Assembly (NCBI RefSeq): GCF_021739485.1
Contig: NZ_JAJFNK010000035.1
Span: 1-53,717 of the forward strand
Source of the DNA: Alicyclobacillus tolerans
GTDB taxonomy: Bacteria > Bacillota > Bacilli > Alicyclobacillales > Alicyclobacillaceae
Length of the DNA stretch: 53,717 nucleotides
Direction: 5' to 3'
The translations under genes and the position numbers were made by a program. Below, piece by piece: positions 7,654 to 14,872 of the stretch. The notes below the pieces were generated by a model. That model was not told the DNA's origin. It was given only the letters and a program-made list of their open reading frames with translations, and searched no databases. Position 1 is the first letter of the stretch, and every line of letters starts with the position of its first letter.

Positions 7654-9284
7654 TGGCGAAAAACAGCGGCGCACTCCACTCGGGCGGCAATTCGAAACCT
7701 CTGCGGCACATCCCGCGGCACATCCACTGTGACTTTGCCGTCGTAGGGAGCGGACTCGCAGGAAGCAGCGCGGCTTACCTGCTCAGCCGCTTTGGCGATG
7801 TCGTATTGGTCGCTAAGGATCCTCCGGACGCCTCCAATTCCCACTTGGCGCAAGGCGGGATTGCTGCTGCCATGGCGATGGCCGACGCGCCCCAGTTGCA
7901 CGCACTCGACACGCTTCGCGCCGGTGCTGGATTATCGGATCCCCAGGCCGTTGCACGGTTGACGCAGCGGGCGCCGGAGTTGATGCGCTGGTTAATGGAA
8001 GTGGGTGTGCAGTTTGACAAAGACCCAAGCGGCAAACTGTCGCTGGGTCTCGAGGGCGCCCACAGCCACCCGCGCATCCTGCACGCCGGCGGAGACGCGA
8101 CCGGCAAAAACACGCTCGCCGCTCTGACGAAGGCCCTTGCTCAAATCCCTGCAGTCCAGCGAGTCCCTGGTCGAGCGCTGCGGCTTATCCGCACCCCAAT
8201 CGGCAACAGAGTCATTGGCGTGTACGCGGTGGCGTCGGATCGTCAAGACGAGCGTCAGGACGTGTTCGTCTTCGCCCGCCACGCCGTCGTCCTTGCCACG
8301 GGCGGCGCCGGGCAGCTGTTCGCTCATACGACAAACCCGTCCGGGGCGACCGGGGACGGCATCGCCTTGGCTTACGAAGCCGGCGCAAAAGTGCGCAACC
8401 TCGAGTTCGTTCAGTTTCATCCAACGGCGCTGAACTCCGAAGGGAACCCGAAGTTTCTGATTTCCGAGGCCGTCCGGGGCGCAGGCGCTCGTCTGATTGA
8501 CGATCGAGGGCAAAAGGTCATGGACGGTGTTGCTCCGCAGGGAGACCTCAGCCCGCGGGACGTGGTGGCGCGCCGGATCTATGAACTGCAGCAAGCCCAG
8601 CGGCAGGTGTATCTCGACGCCCGGCAGGTTCAGGACTTTGAGCGACGCTTTCCGACCATCGCGCAACGCTTGCAAGCCGAAGGGATGGATGCCTCTTCCA
8701 CGCCGATTCCCGTCACGGTCGCAGCCCACTTCCTCATGGGAGGCATCACGACAACACTGACAGGGCAAACCAACGTCCCCGGGTTGTACGCCCTCGGCGA
8801 AGTCGCGAGCAGCGGCGTTCACGGTGCGAACCGGTTGGCCAGCAACTCCCTGCTCGAATGCGTCGCGATGGCGCATGAGTTAAAGGACCACTACAAGGAC
8901 ACAACAGCGCAGACCCACTTTGCGGCAGCCGGAGCCTTTGACCGGGCTGAAAGGTTTCCGGATTCCGACCTGCCCGATCTCGATGAAGTCAAGGCGGGAG
9001 CCTTTGTTCCAGACCCTCCTGAAGTTCTGTCCAAAGTGCAGCAAATCATGTGGAGCGCCTCTGGCATCGTTCGCGACAAGACGGGTTTGTCATGGGGATT
9101 GGAACAAATCGGGGTGCTTTCGGATGCGTTCTTGCGTTCCCCAGCTCTTCTTACCTCTACTTTGATTCTGCGCTGCGCTTTGGTTCGGGAAGAATCGCGC
9201 GGAGCCCACTACAGAAGTGACTTTCCGGCTCAAAACACTCTGTTGCAAGGCCGCGACACCACCCTGACACAAAGCGCGCAGTAA
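7653..9284 (+). CDS. nadB: L-aspartate oxidase
   Basis: The 543-residue flavoprotein oxidises L-aspartate to iminoaspartate, which NadA condenses with dihydroxyacetone phosphate. FAD-binding GSGLAGSSAAYLLSRFG follows a 25-residue N-terminal tail. HLAQGGIAAAM, GGAGQLFAHTTNPSGATGDG, FVQFHPTAL, HFLMGGITT and GEVASSGVHGANRLASNSL are the succinate dehydrogenase/fumarate reductase-type active-site blocks. The C-terminal helical domain (REESRGAHYRSDFP) is complete. The start overlaps the nadC stop, with GAGGAGG inside the nadC end. Confidence 0.95.
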   Translation: MAKNSGALHSGGNSKPLRHIPRHIHCDFAVVGSGLAGSSAAYLLSRFGDVVLVAKDPPDASNSHLAQGGIAAAMAMADAPQLHALDTLRAGAGLSDPQAVARLTQRAPELMRWLMEVGVQFDKDPSGKLSLGLEGAHSHPRILHAGGDATGKNTLAALTKALAQIPAVQRVPGRALRLIRTPIGNRVIGVYAVASDRQDERQDVFVFARHAVVLATGGAGQLFAHTTNPSGATGDGIALAYEAGAKVRNLEFVQFHPTALNSEGNPKFLISEAVRGAGARLIDDRGQKVMDGVAPQGDLSPRDVVARRIYELQQAQRQVYLDARQVQDFERRFPTIAQRLQAEGMDASSTPIPVTVAAHFLMGGITTTLTGQTNVPGLYALGEVASSGVHGANRLASNSLLECVAMAHELKDHYKDTTAQTHFAAAGAFDRAERFPDSDLPDLDEVKAGAFVPDPPEVLSKVQQIMWSASGIVRDKTGLSWGLEQIGVLSDAFLRSPALLTSTLILRCALVREESRGAHYRSDFPAQNTLLQGRDTTLTQSAQ

Positions 9285-9298
9285 AAGGAGGAACAAAC

Positions 9299-10408
9299 GT
9301 GGCACACGTGGTTTCAACCCAAATTCAGACAGGTCTGCCTTTGCAATACTCTGGACTGACACAGGACCAGTGGCTGCCAAGAATCCGTGCAGCAAAGCAG
9401 ACACTCGGCCGTGACTTGCTTATCCTCGGGCATCACTATCAGCGCGACGACGTAATCCAATTTTCCGATTTAACCGGGGATTCGTTCAAACTAGCTCGCA
9501 TGGCGTCCAAAGAATCTGCCGCAAAGTACATTGTTTTTTGCGGAGTTCACTTTATGGCAGAAACGGCGGACATTTTAACGTCTGCACAGCAAAAGGTCAT
9601 CTTGCCCGACCTCAACGCGGGTTGTTCGATGGCCGATATGGCCGACATTGAACAGGTGCAGGACTGCTGGGAAGAAATCAGCTCTGTCTTGCCTGGAACG
9701 ACCATCCCCATTACCTATGTCAATTCGGCTGCGAGCCTAAAGGCGTTTTGCGGCATGCACGGCGGCGCGGTTTGCACCTCGTCAAACGCCAAAAAGGTTC
9801 TCACGTGGGCTCTCGAACAAGGTCAACGCGTCTTGTTTTTCCCCGACGAGCACCTCGGACGCAACACAGCCATGAACCTAGGACTAAAACCGAAGAACCT
9901 GGTGGTGTACAACCAACTTAAGGGCGATCTCGAGTGGCTGCCCGGACAGCAGCCAGACGACGTCAAAGTCGTCTTGTGGAAGGGGTTTTGCTCCGTCCAC
10001 CAACGGTTTAACACGAAACAGATTGAGGCTTTGCGGGAGCAGCACCCGGACATCAAGGTCCTCGTGCACCCAGAATCGTCCCACGACGTCGTTGCCATGT
10101 CGGACTTGTCCGGTTCGACGGAGTTCATCATACAGCAAATTGAATCTGCTTCACCGGGGAGCAAGTGGGCCATTGGCACGGAAATCAACCTCGTTCACCG
10201 GCTGGCCAAAGCGCATCCTGAACAGTCCATTGTTTCCCTAAACCCGATTGTCTGTCCGTGCTCGACCATGAACCGCATCGCCCCAGAACACCTGCTTTGG
10301 GTTCTGGAAAACCTCGTGCAAGGCGAAGTCGTGAACCAAATTACTGTACCGGAAGAGGTGACTGCACACGCCAAACTGGCTCTTGATAGAATGTTGACCA
10401 TCGCCTGA
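9299..10408 (+). CDS. nadA: Quinolinate synthase A
   Basis: The 369-residue [4Fe-4S] enzyme makes quinolinate from iminoaspartate and dihydroxyacetone phosphate. LGHHYQRDDVIQFSDLTGDS near residue 42, CGVHFMAETADIL, NAGCSMADMA, TYVNSAASLKAFCG and VCPCSTMNRI are the substrate and cluster-binding motifs; this is the long Bacillus-type NadA. GTG 9299 is preceded by AAAGGAGG at seven bases, 14 bases after nadB. The oxygen-labile cluster explains the cysteine desulfurase immediately downstream. Confidence 0.95.
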   Translation: MAHVVSTQIQTGLPLQYSGLTQDQWLPRIRAAKQTLGRDLLILGHHYQRDDVIQFSDLTGDSFKLARMASKESAAKYIVFCGVHFMAETADILTSAQQKVILPDLNAGCSMADMADIEQVQDCWEEISSVLPGTTIPITYVNSAASLKAFCGMHGGAVCTSSNAKKVLTWALEQGQRVLFFPDEHLGRNTAMNLGLKPKNLVVYNQLKGDLEWLPGQQPDDVKVVLWKGFCSVHQRFNTKQIEALREQHPDIKVLVHPESSHDVVAMSDLSGSTEFIIQQIESASPGSKWAIGTEINLVHRLAKAHPEQSIVSLNPIVCPCSTMNRIAPEHLLWVLENLVQGEVVNQITVPEEVTAHAKLALDRMLTIA

Positions 10409-10473
10409 CGAGTTGGCGATTGCCCGACACCGCCAGCGGCTTGAATCATGAGGCAACAGGAGGCTCCCGGCCT

Positions 10474-11739
10474 ATGGAAATTAAAAAACTCGAAGTTCAA
10501 AAATCCGAAGTTCACAATTCGGAAGTTCACAATTCGGAAGCTCAAAAATCTGAAGTGCATAGTTCCCTGCTTTACTTAGACTACTGCGCCACTACGCCCA
10601 TTCGCCCAGAAGTTGCGCAAGCCATCGCACGCACCATAGAACAAATCTACGGGAATCCGTCAAGCCTGCACCAAGCTGGGCGGGCTGCCAAAAAGACGCT
10701 CGAGGCCGCGCGGGAGACGTTCGCCCAACTCCTGACTGCCAAACCGAGCGAAATCCTTTTTACTGCGAGTGGAACCGAGGCGAACAACCTCGCCATTTTA
10801 GGGGCTCTCAAACACCCGGACCTCGTCGGCTGTCACGTCATCACGACGGTCATTGAACATCCTGCCGTCAAAAACGCATTTCGTGAATTGGAGTCTCGCG
10901 GACACTCTGTCACCTATTTGCCTGTGAACGAACAAGGGGTCGTCCAGGTGGAAGACTTTGTCGACGCACTTCGGCCAGACACCCGGTTCGTATCGGTCAT
11001 GATGGCCAACAACGAGACAGGCGCACTTCAGCCCGTCAACGAGATCGCCCAAATCTGCCGCAGCCGAGGTATCGTCATGCACAGCGACGCCGTTCAGGCG
11101 TTTGGAAAAGTCCCAATCTTCGTCAACGACCTGCCCGTAGACCTGCTTTCCCTGTCCGCCCACAAGGTATACGGGCCCAAAGGTGTTGGCATCTTATACG
11201 TCAAGCGGCGGACCAAGCTTTTCCCGGTGCTGTTCGGCGGCGGCCAAGAGAAAGGGCTGCGCTCTGGAACCGAAAACGTCGCCTTGGTCCACGGGGCAGC
11301 AGCAGCCGCAAGGATGGCTGTAGAAGAAATGGGACAAGAAATGGAGCGGCTGAAAAGCCTGCGCGATGAGCTTCAAAAGCGCATCTTAGACACCGTGGAA
11401 AACGTTCGCATCACGTGTCCCACCGTGCCCGTACTTCCTCACGTCCTCCACCTCACAGTGGCGGACGTCTTGGGTGAAACTGTGCTGCTGGAGTTAGACC
11501 GAGAAAGCATCTGCGTGTCCGCCGGATCTGCTTGTTCAAGCGGAAGTGCCGAACCCTCGCCGGTCCTTCAAGCGATGAACGTCCCGGATCGGTTCATTCA
11601 CGGGTCCTTGCGCATCAGTCTCGGAAAGGACACCACACAAAAAGACTTAGACCGATTCGTCGACACCTTTGCAGGAGTAGTCGCACAGCTTCGGAACATG
11701 TTGCCAAGCTCTTTCCCTCAAATACCAACAGGGGTATAA
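10474..11739 (+). CDS. Cysteine desulfurase (NifS/IscS-like) of the nad operon
   Basis: The 421-residue PLP enzyme moves sulfur from cysteine to iron-sulfur assembly, probably for NadA. Typical motifs are LDYCATTPIRPEV, YGNPSSLHQAGR, TASGTEANNLAI, MMANNETGALQPV, SAHKVYGPKG (PLP lysine) and SAGSACSSGSAEPS (active cysteine loop). ATG 10474 follows AGGAGG. The first 30 residues are unusual: four pentapeptide repeats (EVQKS, EVHNS, EVHNS, EAQKS) precede the usual N-terminus. It ends 36 bases before the putative selenoprotein at 11776, so a role in selenium as well as sulfur supply is conceivable, because NifS-like enzymes can act on selenocysteine; that is inference. Confidence 0.93.
   Translation: MEIKKLEVQKSEVHNSEVHNSEAQKSEVHSSLLYLDYCATTPIRPEVAQAIARTIEQIYGNPSSLHQAGRAAKKTLEAARETFAQLLTAKPSEILFTASGTEANNLAILGALKHPDLVGCHVITTVIEHPAVKNAFRELESRGHSVTYLPVNEQGVVQVEDFVDALRPDTRFVSVMMANNETGALQPVNEIAQICRSRGIVMHSDAVQAFGKVPIFVNDLPVDLLSLSAHKVYGPKGVGILYVKRRTKLFPVLFGGGQEKGLRSGTENVALVHGAAAAARMAVEEMGQEMERLKSLRDELQKRILDTVENVRITCPTVPVLPHVLHLTVADVLGETVLLELDRESICVSAGSACSSGSAEPSPVLQAMNVPDRFIHGSLRISLGKDTTQKDLDRFVDTFAGVVAQLRNMLPSSFPQIPTGV
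10492..10551 (+). repeat. Four 15-bp in-frame tandem repeats at the 5' end of the desulfurase gene
   Basis: Units begin GAAGTTCA(A/C)AA at 10492, 10507, 10522 and 10537; the second and third are identical. Each encodes one pentapeptide of an N-terminal extension absent from ordinary NifS/IscS proteins. Confidence 0.85.
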
Positions 11740-11775
11740 TGAGGAGAGGCAAATACTTGGCGGGAGGTACTCAGC

Positions 11776-12024
11776 TTGGATCAGCCAACGGTCGTCATGT
11801 ACGTCGTTCCGCTTTGACCCCGATGCGCGCTTGAACGGCGCTTCCTTTCGGAGAAAGGAATCAAGTGGGAAGAACGCAATATTCTCATCAACAAAAAGCA
11901 CCGTCAGGAGTTTAAAAGGATTACGGACGTCATGACCGTCCCGGTCTCCGTGGTCGGGGACGAAGTCATCGTGGGTTATAACGAGCCAGAGCTCCTGCGG
12001 GCGATTGAGAGATTGAAGAATTGA
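11776..12024 (+). CDS. Putative selenocysteine-containing glutaredoxin-like protein 1 (in-frame TGA = Sec)
   Basis: The frame runs from TTG 11776 (GGGAGGT seven bases upstream) to TGA 12022-12024 with one internal TGA at 11815-11817. Read through, it gives 82 residues: a beta strand TVVMYVVPL, then U14-P-R-C17 in place of CxxC, a helix ALERRFLSEKGI, and the thioredoxin-fold cis-proline segment TVPVSVVGDEVIVGY followed by NEPELLRAIERL. This is a complete NrdH/glutaredoxin-like fold. A perfect 8-bp hairpin begins 25 nt after the TGA, with its loop at nt 33-35. It follows the cysteine desulfurase by 36 bases and probably belongs to the nad operon transcript. Expected role: thiol or glutathione-type redox exchange with unusually reactive Sec. 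The alternative is a nonsense-mutated pseudogene, which the twin gene makes unlikely. Confidence 0.8.
11842..11860 (+). promoter_or_regulatory. Candidate bacterial SECIS hairpin of gene 11776-12024
   Basis: TTCCTTTC (11842-11849) pairs perfectly with GAAAGGAA (11853-11860) around the loop GGA. The loop starts 33 nt after the in-frame TGA. From memory, the bacterial SECIS model asks for a stem-loop with a G among the first two loop bases about 16-37 nt after the UGA; this fits. Confidence 0.7.
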
Positions 12025-12033
12025 GCCGATAAC

Positions 12034-12096
12034 AAAGCAAACCCCATCTCGACGCAACGGGACTGTGACGCGTCAGGATGAGGGTTTGTCTGCTTT
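12034..12096. terminator. Bidirectional terminator between the two putative selenoprotein genes
   Basis: Long imperfect inverted repeat: AAAGCAAACCCCATC and GACGC on the left pair with GCGTC, GATGAGGGTTTG and TGCTTT on the right. The AAAGC/GCTTT ends give U-runs in each direction. It overlaps the last eight codons of the 12073-12378 gene and sits 10 bases after the other gene, so both convergent transcripts probably stop here. Confidence 0.55.
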
Positions 12097-12378
12097 CATA
12101 TCTGTTTTTGTGTCACTCGAATGGCTTTCCAACCATCCGTCGTCTTCTAAAAGAGCAGTCAACGCATACGGGTCATAGCCCCGAATAAACCGCTTGCCCA
12201 CAATCACCACCGGCGCAGCCAAAGCGCCTGTCAAACGGATCAGATCGTCGATGGCGCCTTGCTCCCGGAAAACCTGCACCTCTCGAAAGGGAATGCCGCG
12301 ACGCGAAAGAAACTCCTTCGCCATAAGGCACTTCCCTCAGTTCGTTGTTGTATAGATGACAATTTCCGATCGCGTCAG
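12073..12378 (-). CDS. Putative selenocysteine-containing glutaredoxin-like protein 2 (in-frame TGA = Sec)
   Basis: An ATG-initiated frame (12324) encodes only the second part of a thioredoxin fold. Extending upstream in frame through TGA 12339-12337 restores the missing strand and active site: SEIVIYTTTN, U14-G-K-C17, then LMAKEFLSRRGIPFREVQV, the cis-proline segment AAPVVIVGKRFIRGY and a charged tail, 101 residues. The best start is CTG 12378, which overlaps the gtrA stop (CTGA) and has AGGAGGGG about five bases upstream inside gtrA, implying translational coupling; CTG starts are rare, so the exact start is uncertain. An 8-bp hairpin with loop GUU follows the TGA. The Sec position is residue 14, as in the convergent partner gene. 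Confidence 0.8.
12303..12321 (-). promoter_or_regulatory. Candidate bacterial SECIS hairpin of gene 12073-12378
   Basis: On the minus strand GCGAAGGA pairs with TCTTTCGC (8 bp, one G-U) around loop GUU; the loop begins 24 nt after the in-frame TGA. Stem length, three-base loop and first-position G parallel the hairpin of the convergent gene although the stem sequences differ. Confidence 0.7.
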
Positions 12379-12893
12379 TCTCCCCTCCTGTTCTTTGGCC
12401 AGCCGCCCACGTTGCCGAGCCTTTGACGGCGTTGAGTGGTCCCCGGTTGAAACACCATCCAACGCATCATCAGGTAACTCAAGGAAGAGGATAAGAACAT
12501 GGCGATAGCCTTTGCAGCGTTACTGCTGACAAACAAGGGTATCGATTTTGCAAAGATCAAATACATCGAAAGCCAGACTGTAATCAGGTCGTTGAGAACG
12601 ATATTCACAATGGCCTGCAGCCAAAAACCCGCGATTTGACGCTTGCTGCGGTTCGCCGTGTCCGCAAATGTCCATCGGCTGTTCCACCAGTAACTGTTTA
12701 TAATCGCGAAAACCACAGCGACCGTGTTATAGGACGACAAAACCAACGCGGATCGCGTCGGGAAGAATATCAACAATCCGTTAAGCACAAGCAGATCCAC
12801 TGCTGCATTGCTAAAGCCGACGACTAAAAATTTGATGTATCGCAGAACGGGTCTCCGTGGAACTGGGACGATTTCTGTTTCTTCAATCGCCAT
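12375..12893 (-). CDS. GtrA-family membrane protein
   Basis: The 172-residue protein has four transmembrane helices (FLVVGFSNAAVDLLVLNGLL; a segment around LVLSSYNTVAVVFAIINSYW; one around IAGFWLQAIVNIVLNDL; and one around NAAKAIAMFLSSSLSYLMM) and the GtrA signature of a conserved N-x-x-W (NSYWWNSRWTF) after helix 2. GtrA proteins are thought to flip polyprenyl-phosphate sugars or assist cell-wall glycosylation. ATG 12893 follows GGAGGAAG. Its last codons contain the ribosome binding site of the putative selenoprotein, whose start overlaps its TGA. Confidence 0.88.
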   Translation of the reverse strand: MAIEETEIVPVPRRPVLRYIKFLVVGFSNAAVDLLVLNGLLIFFPTRSALVLSSYNTVAVVFAIINSYWWNSRWTFADTANRSKRQIAGFWLQAIVNIVLNDLITVWLSMYLIFAKSIPLFVSSNAAKAIAMFLSSSLSYLMMRWMVFQPGTTQRRQRLGNVGGWPKNRRGD

Positions 12894-13015
12894 TCAACTT
12901 CCTCCTGGCTCTGACTCTGCGTTCCACCCATGTTACGCTCCCCGCATTGAAAATGAATTGAAAACCTCGATTCGAGCAAAACACACGTCTCGAAAAACGC
13001 CCAACAAAACATCCA

Positions 13016-13047
13016 GAAAAACATCTGCCTCAGGAAAACATCTGCCT
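13016..13047. repeat. 17-bp tandem repeat in the 12894-13233 gap
   Basis: GAAAAACATCTGCCT at 13016-13030 recurs as GGAAAACATCTGCCT at 13033-13047, and looser A-rich copies (ACATCCAGAAAAAC, ACGCGGAAAAACGC) flank them. I see no credible gene in the 12894-13233 gap; the long plus-strand frame across it is a shadow of flanking genes. Confidence 0.65.
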
Positions 13048-13111
13048 ACCGCCTGCAAGGGAACGCGGAAAAACGCACATGAAAAAGGGCATATGAACAA
13101 AAACATCAATG

Positions 13112-13138
13112 CGGATTGGGGAGTATGTCCCCAATCCG
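13112..13138 (-). terminator. Terminator after the LysM-NlpC/P60 gene
   Basis: CGGATTGGGGA and TCCCCAATCCG form an 11-bp perfect hairpin with a 5-base loop. On the minus strand a U-rich stretch (GATGTTTTTG) follows a few bases later. It lies about 95 bases past the hydrolase stop at 13234. Confidence 0.55.
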
Positions 13139-13233
13139 TCATCTCAGTATACACCAAAAATCAAGTTTTTAGTACCGATGAACTACGGACACCACAGAGA
13201 GCCCTACGACAAGCACAAACCCGAAAGTTCAGA

Positions 13234-14238
13234 TCAAAAAGTCCGGCGCCCTCCCAAAAAGTGAGAGGCCCAATACAGGCTGTTGAGGTTGTTGATTTGC
13301 ACTTTCGGACCCGACGCGCTGATGAAGTGATTTGCGCCCGTATAAATCCCGACGTGGGACGCTCCGGGCCCGTCTGTATCAAAGAAGACGAGGTCTCCGG
13401 GAATGAGATCGGCTCGATAGACAGGTGTTCCGTCGCGAAATTGCTGATAGCTGGTCCGCGACAGGCGAATTCCAAAATGAGCAAAGGTAAACAGCACAAA
13501 TCCAGAGCAATCGAATCCAGAAGGGGTACTGCCTCCCCACACGTAAGGTATGCCCAAGAAGCGTCGAGCGTAATTCACGATTCGTTGCCCGATGGCGACA
13601 AACCCCAGCCCTCTGAGGTGCGTCTGACTGCGGGTCGGCGTTTTCGGGTTTGCGTTGGCATTGTGGGGTCCGGTATCGAGGGCTTGAGGCTCACTTTGGG
13701 TTTGGCTCTGGTTTGGGGGACTCGCAGCGGCCATGTAACGGGTTACAGCGGGGCCTGGAAGAGGGGCTGGACCGCTCAAAGAAAGCTTCTGCCCGATCTG
13801 TAGACTGTTCTGTACGCTGAGGTGATTCCACCGCTCCAAGTCGGTGAGGCGAACGTGGTAGCGCTTGGATATCCCCCACAGCGTGTCTCCGGACCGGACT
13901 GTGACATACGTCAACCTGGGCTGACGAGACACCGGGTCGTCGATTCGATGAGCGTCTATGCGTAGATGGTACCGCTTGATCCGCGATATCTGTTGAAATG
14001 CGTCTGGACGGGTTTTCTCGTGAGCTGCGGTGGGCGGCCTGTTTCCAGCGGGTATGGGGAGAAATCCAGCGGCCCGTTGCTGGTTTAGCAAGGGCGTCAC
14101 ATTGTGCAGACCAGTCTTGGTCGTCAAAAGCCCATGATGGGTCACTTGCGGCCCACCAGGCAGCGCCAGGCCGGCTGCAGTTGGGATGGACGCCAAACAC
14201 ACCGAAGACCCTAGTGCCATTTTCGATAACCTTTTCAA
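13234..14238 (-). CDS. Secreted LysM - NlpC/P60 peptidoglycan endopeptidase
   Basis: The 334-residue exported hydrolase has an N-terminal signal peptide (MKRLSKMALGSSVCLASIPT), a low-conservation linker, a LysM domain at about 110-154 (YVTVRSGDTLWGISKRYHV) and a C-terminal NlpC/P60 domain at about 215-334. The catalytic Cys244 is in GFDCSGFVLF and the histidine is His295 in ASHVGIYTG. It should cleave D-gamma-glutamyl-diaminopimelate bonds in peptidoglycan stems. TTG 14238 is used for its basic signal-peptide start; ATG 14220 is an alternative. A c-di-AMP riboswitch candidate lies just upstream, linking expression to osmotic/cell-wall signalling. Confidence 0.92.
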   Translation of the reverse strand: MKRLSKMALGSSVCLASIPTAAGLALPGGPQVTHHGLLTTKTGLHNVTPLLNQQRAAGFLPIPAGNRPPTAAHEKTRPDAFQQISRIKRYHLRIDAHRIDDPVSRQPRLTYVTVRSGDTLWGISKRYHVRLTDLERWNHLSVQNSLQIGQKLSLSGPAPLPGPAVTRYMAAASPPNQSQTQSEPQALDTGPHNANANPKTPTRSQTHLRGLGFVAIGQRIVNYARRFLGIPYVWGGSTPSGFDCSGFVLFTFAHFGIRLSRTSYQQFRDGTPVYRADLIPGDLVFFDTDGPGASHVGIYTGANHFISASGPKVQINNLNSLYWASHFLGGRRTF

Positions 14239-14257
14239 ACCAAATTAGCCCCCCTGG

Positions 14258-14390
14258 ATCCTGCGAGGTTAGTTGACGGGCTCGGGAAGGCGGCTTGACT
14301 CCCTATTGCACTGAAGCGCTCTCTGCGATTCGTCCGTCCACGGCATCACCCGACAATTCTCTGTCGAACCATCAAACCACTCATGGCTTC
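14258..14390 (-). ncRNA. c-di-AMP (ydaO/yuaA) riboswitch candidate
   Basis: On the minus strand the leader contains GACGAATCGC, a GGGA...TCCC stem and the very conserved 3' block CCCGTCAACTAACCTCG (14264-14280) of the ydaO class, about 20 bases before the hydrolase start. Compared with the copy at 46038-46150 the middle part is more divergent (TTGGGGTGAA is not evident as such), so the 5' boundary is approximate. In the family c-di-AMP binding turns off cell-wall hydrolase genes. Confidence 0.65.
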
Positions 14391-14834
14391 GGAAACTGGT
14401 GTGTTGATTCGGGCGGCTATACAAAAGTGCGTACGGTGTACAGATGCTAGATGCGTACGAAATCGAAAGTGGGTTCGGTAGCGGGATGTGGATCGCTTAA
14501 GAAAATGGCTGATGGAGTATGTAGGCGACGGCAAGGGCCAGTCGCACGGTGGCATTCGGATGGGTCCGTGGACGAAGGCTGCAGTGTCGAGATCAACGAG
14601 AACGCTCGCTTGTGCAAATTCGCCCCAAAGTACAGATTCCCCCGCCTCCGGTGTTGGAGTTCGGATCAGAATATTGGATCGAAATTTTGGACCTCGATGT
14701 CGTTTCAAGGTGTGGAAATGAATATTGGATCGCAAGAACAGCCCAATAAAATTACAAACTCCATTATAAACTGGGGTGAAAAGTAAAGGCAACACAAAAA
14801 CCCAAGAAAGACAGCCAATGCCGATTCTATCGTT
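14391..14834. other. Gap without a recognisable gene
   Basis: About 440 bases between the riboswitch and the hemerythrin gene. Several short frames exist on both strands but none has a ribosome binding site plus protein-like composition. A GAATATTGGATCG motif occurs twice (near 14669 and 14718). The stretch could be a decayed gene; I see no function. Confidence 0.4.
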
Positions 14835-14872
14835 TCTAGTTCTTTTTCTTCGATCTAGTTCTTTTTCTTCGA
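14835..14872. repeat. Perfect 19-bp tandem duplication at the hemerythrin stop codon
   Basis: TCTAGTTCTTTTTCTTCGA occurs at 14835-14853 and again at 14854-14872. The second copy contains the last codons and the TAG of the 14855-15352 gene; the first lies immediately past it. Confidence 0.9.

Noticed and set aside
11776..12024. Pseudogene interpretation of the TGA-containing genes
   Set aside because: Both have a single TGA at the same catalytic position, no other stops or frameshifts, intact motifs downstream, ribosome binding sites and SECIS-like hairpins.
12073..12324. Short protein starting at ATG 12324
   Set aside because: It begins in the middle of a thioredoxin fold, directly after U-G-K-C-L; no ribosome binding site lies upstream and the fold is complete only if the preceding TGA is read through.
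12808..13803. 331-codon plus-strand open frame
   Set aside because: It runs antisense to the gtrA and NlpC/P60 genes and across their intergenic gap; composition is not protein-like and it has no ribosome binding site.
14346..14795. 149-codon minus-strand frame
   Set aside because: Overlaps the c-di-AMP riboswitch leader, no ribosome binding site, unnatural composition.
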